DNA of 20,120 nucleotides. It comes from Chryseobacterium sp. (GTDB lineage Bacteria > Bacteroidota > Bacteroidia > Flavobacteriales > Weeksellaceae). This document shows positions 14,526-20,120 of the stretch, one piece after another. The notes under the pieces were generated by a model that did no database searches, was not told where the DNA came from, and saw nothing but the letters and a program-made list of their open reading frames with translations. Position numbers and translations under genes: made by a program. Numbering within the stretch: position 1 is the stretch's first letter; every line of letters begins with the position of its first letter. The stretch spans positions 1-20,120 of the forward strand of contig JASLCD010000007.1 of NCBI GenBank assembly GCA_030146295.1. Direction: 5' to 3'.

Positions 14526-15947
14526 TTATTTTATAAAATTATACACACTGAACATCTGAACCTCTTTGCTGCTCTTTTGAAGGAACATCATTTTGTTGAC
14601 ATTCGGAACATACTGAATCATATTTCCGTCAGCAAAACCATAGTTCTGGAAGAAATTTCTCCCTTTATAATCCAGATTTACCTCAAGTGGTTTCAGATTG
14701 GCAAAATCAAACACTTTCATAGAAAACCCTGTATTCCCAAATGCTCCTTTAGGGTAAAATGCAGAAATATAAAGTTTATCTCCCGATTCAACAATATGAA
14801 TTCTTTTTCCTGTAGACGTTCCGGCTGCAACAAATTGCTTTACCTCTCCTTCTTTATTAAACTTGATCAGCATTCCTGCATCCAATGAATATACAGGATC
14901 CGGGAAACGATTCATTGCTGTAGGCATAGGTCTTGACACCGTTTCCTGCTGAACAGCCATTAAAGTTTCGTCTCCTTTCACAATAGTTTTGATAACCTTC
15001 ACATCATTCATGTCTTTGCTTCCTGCAAGATTGGTATTGCTGATGACCGCTTTTCCGGATTTCATATCATAAAACATCACTGTACCGAAAGTACTTCCTC
15101 CCATTGTAACCGCTGCATTTTTTCTTCCAAAAGTAACCAGATAGTCGTTGTCATTTTTACTGAATGAATATAGTTTTTCAGGAATATATTTGTCATCAAA
15201 CGGAAGGTCTTTATCTTCAGTATTAGAAACAAGTTCCAGCTTATAAGCTTCCTTCCAGCCTGCAGCTTTGCGTAAAACAACGATTTTTCCGGAATTGGTT
15301 AACGTTAAAGATTTTTCAACAAAATCATTACTCAATGTAATTTCTTTGTTCCACAGCGGAGAAAGTGTTCTCAGGTCCAATACCAGAACATCATTGACAT
15401 TATCTGTTTTCTTGTTGGCATATCGGTCATTAAAGATCGCGGCATATTTCCCATTTTCTGAGAACAGCACATACGTTGTTCCTGATTTGTTGGTAGACTC
15501 AATATTATATTTTGCAATACTTTTTGTCGTAAAAGCACCCTCTTTTCTGCTGAAAACATGTTGAAAAACTTCTTTTCTGTTTTCTTTTCCAAAATACTCT
15601 TCGGTGAAGGCTATGAATTTGTCATCATCTATCTGCTGTGATCCAAGATAATTGTGAAGCACACCATTCGTTTTGTTGGCATAATCTTTCACATAAGTAT
15701 CCACAAGACTTCCGTTCTGATCCAGTTTTCTCATCAGCAATTTCTTGTGAGGAAAAACATTTCTCATCAGTCCGTCAATATTGATTGCGCTGAACATATA
15801 AGAGTTGTAATCGTCTGCCAGTACCAGTTTATCATCTGTCTCCAGATTGGCATCGACGGTGAATTTTGTTCCTTCAGTCACTTTCGTCTGTGCATAAGAG
15901 TACACAGAAGCAGTAATTAATGCCGAAGCAATAATCTGTTTAATCAT
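14526..15947 (-). CDS. Exported protein of unknown function, probably beta-rich
   Basis: This 473-residue precursor has a clear type I signal peptide (about 1-19, ending SYA before QTKV). The mature part has no cysteine and consists of alternating polar and hydrophobic strands with repeated motifs of the type 'ENGKYAAIF...VLVLDLRT' and 'GDKLYISAFYPKG', as in beta-propeller proteins. No domain family is recognised with certainty. There is no lipobox and no T9SS sorting tail, so it should be periplasmic or peripheral to the outer membrane. It starts 10 bp after the gene at 15958 and is presumably co-expressed with it; a joint function is inference. Confidence 0.8.
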   Translation of the reverse strand: MIKQIIASALITASVYSYAQTKVTEGTKFTVDANLETDDKLVLADDYNSYMFSAINIDGLMRNVFPHKKLLMRKLDQNGSLVDTYVKDYANKTNGVLHNYLGSQQIDDDKFIAFTEEYFGKENRKEVFQHVFSRKEGAFTTKSIAKYNIESTNKSGTTYVLFSENGKYAAIFNDRYANKKTDNVNDVLVLDLRTLSPLWNKEITLSNDFVEKSLTLTNSGKIVVLRKAAGWKEAYKLELVSNTEDKDLPFDDKYIPEKLYSFSKNDNDYLVTFGRKNAAVTMGGSTFGTVMFYDMKSGKAVISNTNLAGSKDMNDVKVIKTIVKGDETLMAVQQETVSRPMPTAMNRFPDPVYSLDAGMLIKFNKEGEVKQFVAAGTSTGKRIHIVESGDKLYISAFYPKGAFGNTGFSMKVFDFANLKPLEVNLDYKGRNFFQNYGFADGNMIQYVPNVNKMMFLQKSSKEVQMFSVYNFIK

Positions 15948-15957
15948 ACAGTTTTCT

Positions 15958-17142
15958 TTAGTTATTATAAATTTTTTCTTCTAATCTTTTCAGTTCAAGA
16001 TTGGCATCATAAGACAACTTTATGTCTACCAGATGTTCCTGCAGTTCATTTAAATATTTCTCCGCTTCCTGGTAATTACCTAAAGCAATGTTTAATCTGA
16101 TCAGGTTAAAATAAAGATACTCTCCGATCTTCTGATTGTAAACAGCTTTCTTATCGTTGTAATTTACTTTTGTTAAAGTCGTTTTCCAAAGATCTATTCC
16201 TTTCTGCATATTTTCCATGGCTGTTTTGTTCGGTGCATAGTCCGATTTTGCCTGAAGTTTTTTCAGATTGGTTGTAACGTAGATATACGCTTTCTCCAGA
16301 TCATCATATTCTCCTTTATTCTTTACCGTTGCCAATGTCACTGTAGAGTTGATCGTCTGATATCCGAAATTTTCATTGATGATATTCCTCGTACGGTCGA
16401 TCGTTCTCTGCAGAAATCTTTTTTCCTGAGCATTGAGATTGATTTCATTAGTGGGAACACTTGCTATTTCAGCAAAATCAGAGAAATAGGTTTTATCCAG
16501 TTTCACTGCCCCGCCTTGCTTCGCGGTAATTCTTGTGGGTTGATTGGCAAAAGTTTTCCCCTGATTGTCCTGAAAATTTGTTCTTTCCATTTCAATTACA
16601 ACATCAAGATAATTTCCGCCTTTTGAAAAGCCAATTACATCTATTTGGGAAGCCAGAATTTTATTATCCACAATCAATGCATCTCTCAGATCAGGCTGTT
16701 GATAAACCGGCATCGGAGGAATATTCAGAATTGGTCTTGAAGGCAGCCTCAACATAGGAGCTCCGTTGGTTGCTGCAATTTTTTCAACTGCCGATAATTT
16801 GCTGTATTCCGCAGACTCCAGTTTATATTTTTCCTGAAGTTTTTTCACCTCAGCATCATAGTCTTTCAACCTTTCCTGATGCTCATACTTGGCATTTTCA
16901 ACGTTCGTCTGGTAATTATCTACCTTTCTTTGATAGTCTTCTTTCGACAGTCTTACAACATCATCTTTAGTAATATTATATGGAGATTTTACCGTAATGG
17001 TATAATTTCTATTGGAAAGGTCTGTAGGAAAAACCGGTTCTTTCAAAAGCTGGAAACTGATGATCTCTTTATCAATTCTCTGGGCCTGTGAAAATTCGGA
17101 ATAAAATAATGGTAATAAAAAAAGTAGTTTAAATTTATTCAT
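15958..17142 (-). CDS. Exported coiled-coil/TPR-like protein of unknown function
   Basis: This is a 394-residue precursor. I chose Met at 17142 over the ATG at 17151 because the predicted -7 box (17163-17170) puts transcription near 17156. The shorter form also begins with a standard signal peptide, MNKFKLLFLLPLFYSEFSQA, cleaved before QRID. A charged helical stretch (about 65-120, rich in K, E, Y) looks like a coiled coil and is followed by a proline-rich segment (RLPSRPILNIPPMPVYQQP, about 132-150). A beta-rich middle follows, and the C-terminus (about 275-394) has TPR-like helices (IALGNYQEAEKYLNELQEHL). No cysteines are seen. The family is not recognised. It is the first gene of a unit with the exported protein at 14526. 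Confidence 0.8.
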   Translation of the reverse strand: MNKFKLLFLLPLFYSEFSQAQRIDKEIISFQLLKEPVFPTDLSNRNYTITVKSPYNITKDDVVRLSKEDYQRKVDNYQTNVENAKYEHQERLKDYDAEVKKLQEKYKLESAEYSKLSAVEKIAATNGAPMLRLPSRPILNIPPMPVYQQPDLRDALIVDNKILASQIDVIGFSKGGNYLDVVIEMERTNFQDNQGKTFANQPTRITAKQGGAVKLDKTYFSDFAEIASVPTNEINLNAQEKRFLQRTIDRTRNIINENFGYQTINSTVTLATVKNKGEYDDLEKAYIYVTTNLKKLQAKSDYAPNKTAMENMQKGIDLWKTTLTKVNYNDKKAVYNQKIGEYLYFNLIRLNIALGNYQEAEKYLNELQEHLVDIKLSYDANLELKRLEEKIYNN

Positions 17143-17162
17143 GGATGTCATAGTTTTCGGTG

Positions 17163-17195
17163 CAAATGTATAATAATTTCATCAACATTTTTCAA
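17163..17195 (-). promoter_or_regulatory. Promoter of the exported-protein operon
   Basis: On the minus strand TACATTTG (17163-17170), followed by CACC, is a perfect -7 box with TTG (17193-17195) 22 bp upstream, within the Bacteroidota spacing range. It decides the start of the following gene in favour of 17142. Confidence 0.7.
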
Positions 17196-17230
17196 GAATA
17201 ATTTGTCCAGTTATTATTTAAACTGATCAT

Positions 17231-17261
17231 AAAAAAGGCAGCCACATAAATGCAACTGCCT
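17231..17261 (-). terminator. Terminator of the T9SS cargo gene
   Basis: On the minus strand AGGCAG and CTGCCT form a stem extended by wobble and A-T pairs to about 11 bp, followed by TTTTTT. It lies 25 bp past the stop at 17287 and upstream of the next promoter. Confidence 0.85.
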
Positions 17262-17286
17262 ACAGAAATTATTAACTCAAAAAATT

Positions 17287-19887
17287 TTATTTTTTAATAG
17301 CTTTTACTGTTGATTTCGAACCGTCTTTAAAGTTCATTGTCACTAAGTATAAGCCAGTATTCAATTCACCCAGCTGAAGTTCTGTGGTTGGATTGTCGAT
17401 CGTTTTCACTACCCTTCCTGCCACATCTGTAACCGTTACCGATTTAACATTTTTGATGTCCGCAACATGTAAAACGTCTTTGAAAGGATTAGGATATACA
17501 TTCACTTCTTTTTTCTTAACAGAGGTTTCAGCAGTAGCTAAATTAGACTGTGTAAGAGAGAAATCATCAAATCCCATATAATAAGGATCTGTTGTTGTAT
17601 TCAAAGCTTTAATTCCAAATGAATAGTCACCAGTCACTGTTGGGATATAGGTAACGGTAACTTTAGTATAATTAGTACTATTACCTCCCCCTGCAGCTGT
17701 TTGGTCAGCCGTAATAAATGTTGATAAGCTAGTTGCTCCGGTCGCTGTTTGTCCGTTGTTTACCAATACTTCATTTTGCCACCCTGAATAGCCATCTCCT
17801 ACCCAATAGAATGAAAAATCATATGAATTTCCAGCAGTTAGAGTAAATGTAGGTGTCCACAGATAAGCAGCATTGGTATATGGATAATAAATCGTCACAT
17901 AATTAGGAGCAGATTTAGGATCATTGTAGCTTTGCTGTGAAGCATTTGCTGAAGTAAAGTTATAGGAAGACGAACTTCCTCCCGGAGTCTGTTTCCAACA
18001 ATTCGGAACGATGGCAGAACCTATTGTTGCCATGGCATCAAAATTTTCACTCCAAGGTAGTGAAGTTATCGGAACACAAAGTGTCGTAAATGATGTGGAA
18101 GTAGCACTCCAGATACTCTTATCAGTGGCACTACAGCTAGATCTTACCCATGCATAATACGTTGTGGATGGCTGTAATCCACCTACCGGTGCAGAAATTG
18201 TTGCAGAGGTAACAGAGTTTGCAGCATTCAGAACGGTAGAAGCATCGGGTGCAGTATTGCTTGTGCTGTAATATACTTCATATCCGCTTGCAGGAGCTGG
18301 AGAAGGTTCCGTCCAGCCAATGGTTGCCGAGTTCGCTGTTATATTTGATGAGGTAACAGCAGTAGGTTCAAAGCACGAAGGAATATTCTGAACGGTAATA
18401 TTATCAATATAAATAGAGCGTGAAGTACCTCCTAACCCATGCTTAAATGCTAACTGCAAATCGGAACCTGCAGGAATATTAACCGTATATTGTGTATGAG
18501 TAGTGGTCAAAGCAATCGGAGATCCAATCTGTGTAAAAGAAGCAGGATCTGCAGGATTTGATAAAGTACCTACCAATAATGTGTAGCCACTTGATCCTCC
18601 CCTTGCATAGAATCTTACACGCTTCGTACCATCTGAAAGGTTTACCGTTGGAGGTGCAACCAGCATTTGGCTACCTGTAGTGGCAGTTGAGTTAGTCAGA
18701 TAATAAGCATTAGGTGCTGAATAGCTGTTTGTTGTTGTTACATATCCATACCCAGCAAATGATGTACTTTCCAGATACGCCCAGCAGCTTGGTGCATTTG
18801 TATTGGAGGAAGAGCCAACACTTGTTGTATCAAAGTTTTCTGTATATGGAACTGTGAAAGTAGAGCAGGCTGTTTTAAATGTCCCTGCGAAAGACCACAC
18901 ACTTTGACCTGTTGCAGTGCTACAGTTGCTTCTTACCCAATAATAATAGGTTGTATTGGAATTAAGGCCTCCAATCGTTTTACTTGTACCTGTTACCCCT
19001 GGATAAGTAGGTGTTACTGTACTTGCAGGTATTGTATTTGATGTACTGTGATACACATCATAACTTACGGCATTGGTAGGAGTTGTCCATGAAACTAATG
19101 CAGAATTAGCTGTTATTCCTGAAACTGCCTGCAATGTAGGAGGTACACAATCTGAATAGGCATCTGCAGAAAAAGCAAAGATGTTCGGTATACCTGAGCC
19201 ACTTGCTTTGGTTACGGTTACACTTTGTATGAGCTTCGTCTGATTTGCCGCATCTATTGCCAGTTCACTTTGATATAATCTTGGATTGGTTCCCCCTTCA
19301 GGAGAAGGAACATCATCACCAGCCGCAGGAGTTGCCCCCGGCTTTTTAATCCTTCCGATTCCTTGAATGGCAAAATTCGATCCATTATACCAGTCTGCCA
19401 AACTGATTGCTGAAAATGTCTGAGAACTTCCGTCTGTAAAGTTTACCACGACATTTACCGTAGACGTCCCACTTCCACTTACTGCAAGCATATACAATTT
19501 GGTAACGGGCTTGGGTGCTGCAAATGTCATAGTCCCGAAATCGTTTACGGCAGCCAGTCTCAAAGAGTTGTTAGCATTCAAATCTGCTAACTGAAACTTC
19601 AATCCGGGAGTTGCTGCCACTACGGAATTGATAATCCCGTCAACAGGAATACCATACGTAATAGCTGTACTTGTGGATGTTAATTGAAAATCTTTAGCTA
19701 CAAAAGCGTAAGAAACTCCGTCTACGTCATTATTTGTAGTAATTGTTGAAGAACCTATCCCGTTGGCAATGACATCAGCTGTAAAGCCTGAGGTAACCGG
19801 CATAGTTTGATAATTTTGTGCCATCATTATACTGGCAGAAAACAGAGCGATAGCAGGTACCACCCTAGAAAATAAATTTATTACCAT
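17287..19887 (-). CDS. Secreted T9SS cargo with two Fn3 and two cleaved-adhesin-like modules
   Basis: This is an 866-residue precursor. I place the start at 19887: it gives a normal signal peptide (MVINLFSRVVPAIALFSASI, cleaved after MMA before QNYQ). The frame is open up to 19998, but that extension would lie upstream of the likely promoter (19929-19936). An N-terminal module of about 220 residues is followed by Fn3-1 (about 245-338, YYYWVRSNCS), a jelly-roll or cleaved-adhesin-like module (about 340-495, PYTENFD), Fn3-2 (about 500-600, YYAWVRSSCS), a second such module (about 604-780, PWSENFD) and the type A T9SS sorting domain (about 793-866, VNVYPNPFKDVL to VKAIKK). It should be exported by Sec, then by the type IX system, and attached to the cell surface or released. 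Probable roles are adhesion or polymer binding; no catalytic motif is evident. Confidence 0.88.
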   Translation of the reverse strand: MVINLFSRVVPAIALFSASIMMAQNYQTMPVTSGFTADVIANGIGSSTITTNNDVDGVSYAFVAKDFQLTSTSTAITYGIPVDGIINSVVAATPGLKFQLADLNANNSLRLAAVNDFGTMTFAAPKPVTKLYMLAVSGSGTSTVNVVVNFTDGSSQTFSAISLADWYNGSNFAIQGIGRIKKPGATPAAGDDVPSPEGGTNPRLYQSELAIDAANQTKLIQSVTVTKASGSGIPNIFAFSADAYSDCVPPTLQAVSGITANSALVSWTTPTNAVSYDVYHSTSNTIPASTVTPTYPGVTGTSKTIGGLNSNTTYYYWVRSNCSTATGQSVWSFAGTFKTACSTFTVPYTENFDTTSVGSSSNTNAPSCWAYLESTSFAGYGYVTTTNSYSAPNAYYLTNSTATTGSQMLVAPPTVNLSDGTKRVRFYARGGSSGYTLLVGTLSNPADPASFTQIGSPIALTTTHTQYTVNIPAGSDLQLAFKHGLGGTSRSIYIDNITVQNIPSCFEPTAVTSSNITANSATIGWTEPSPAPASGYEVYYSTSNTAPDASTVLNAANSVTSATISAPVGGLQPSTTYYAWVRSSCSATDKSIWSATSTSFTTLCVPITSLPWSENFDAMATIGSAIVPNCWKQTPGGSSSSYNFTSANASQQSYNDPKSAPNYVTIYYPYTNAAYLWTPTFTLTAGNSYDFSFYWVGDGYSGWQNEVLVNNGQTATGATSLSTFITADQTAAGGGNSTNYTKVTVTYIPTVTGDYSFGIKALNTTTDPYYMGFDDFSLTQSNLATAETSVKKKEVNVYPNPFKDVLHVADIKNVKSVTVTDVAGRVVKTIDNPTTELQLGELNTGLYLVTMNFKDGSKSTVKAIKK

Positions 19888-19928
19888 TTTGATCACATTT
19901 GAGGCGAAATTTAGTAAAAATAATAATA

Positions 19929-19936
19929 CAAAAATA
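19929..19936 (-). promoter_or_regulatory. -7 box of the T9SS cargo gene
   Basis: TATTTTTG on the minus strand matches TAnnTTTG and lies 41 bp before the ATG at 19887. A weaker box TAAATTTC lies closer to the gene. No ideal -33 is seen in this very AT-rich region. Confidence 0.4.
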
Positions 19937-19987
19937 TTATTTTTAACAAAATAATACACTTTATTTAAAATACATGAAAAATTAATA

Positions 19988-20017
19988 TTAAAAACCATTG
20001 AAGTAAATGGTTTTTAA
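19988..20017. repeat. 12-bp inverted repeat between divergent genes
   Basis: TTAAAAACCATT (19988-19999) and AATGGTTTTTAA (20006-20017) pair perfectly around GAAGTA. It has terminator-like A and T flanks, but no gene ends into it from either side within the window. An operator or a bidirectional insulator in the divergent intergenic region is as likely. Confidence 0.45.
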
Positions 20018-20085
20018 ATAGAATACAAAAACATCATAAACTGCTTCTTATTCATCCTTAATTTTATTATTGAGAAATTAAATCC

Positions 20086-20093
20086 TATTTTTG
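20086..20093 (+). promoter_or_regulatory. -7 box of the gene at the right edge
   Basis: TATTTTTG matches TAnnTTTG and lies 20 bp before an ATG at 20114. The nearest TTG is only 13 bp upstream, so the -33 element is uncertain. Confidence 0.45.
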
Positions 20094-20113
20094 TCATACA
20101 AATTTTTTGAACA

Positions 20114-20120
20114 ATGCCGA
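20114..20120 (+). CDS. Start of a divergent gene cut by the window edge
   Basis: ATG CCG begins a possible gene 20 bp after a good -7 box, divergent from the T9SS cargo gene. Only two codons are inside the window, so no product can be named. Confidence 0.3.

Noticed and set aside
17800..19150. Repeated coding blocks in the T9SS cargo gene as a DNA tandem repeat
   Set aside because: The Fn3 and adhesin-like modules are duplicated at protein level only; nucleotide identity between copies is low, so it is an old domain duplication rather than a DNA repeat.
1..20120. CRISPR array, tRNA, rRNA, insertion sequence or prophage
   Set aside because: Looked for on both strands by eye: no regular spaced repeats, no cloverleaf with CCA end, no transposase or integrase reading frame. 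A defence system is not present in this window.

Overview
The window looks like a chromosomal segment of a Bacteroidota (Flavobacteriia) genome, most like Chryseobacterium and relatives. It carries a large secreted protein with fibronectin III modules and a type IX secretion (T9SS) C-terminal sorting domain, several lipoproteins, AT-rich intergenic DNA, and promoters of the Bacteroidota form (-7 box TAnnTTTG, -33 TTG). Shine-Dalgarno sequences are essentially absent. No rRNA, tRNA, CRISPR array, transposase or phage gene is visible.

Left part (1-1500): the tail of an unidentified + strand gene with its terminator, a probable dispersed intergenic repeat, a stand-alone NIL-domain protein (minus strand) whose promoter overlaps a 41-bp palindrome, and a permuted NlpC/P60 (YiiX-type) lipoprotein. 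The lipoprotein gene diverges from a two-component system: an OmpR-family regulator (1564-2265) and its histidine kinase (2296-3657). A RhtA-like EamA exporter (3668-4519, minus strand) follows.

Central part (4520-14050): one predicted operon on the + strand encodes an MgtC-family protein, an MgtA-type Mg2+ P-type ATPase, and a complete heavy-metal RND efflux pump (lipoprotein adaptor, CzcA-type transporter, TolC-type outer-membrane protein). It ends in a very strong bidirectional terminator. Its promoter region holds four direct repeats of TTCTAA at exactly 11-bp spacing, the form of an OmpR/PhoB-family binding site, where a -33 element would normally lie. The transcript leader contains an 11-codon ORF (MDSDPYSNYQS) that stops at the first base of a hairpin. 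The 3' arm of that hairpin can instead pair with the bases touching the mgtC start codon. This resembles the logic of the enterobacterial mgtL leader and is the strongest candidate here for an undescribed regulatory system.

Right part (14046-20120): a minus-strand unit of two exported proteins of unknown function followed by a DUF1801 protein, then the T9SS cargo protein. The cargo gene's start is better placed at 19887 than at the longest possible ORF start. A divergent promoter and the first codons of a further gene lie at the right edge.

A working model, which is inference: the two-component system senses a metal or envelope signal and activates import of Mg2+ together with export of competing divalent metals, with translation of mgtC tuned by the leader ORF.
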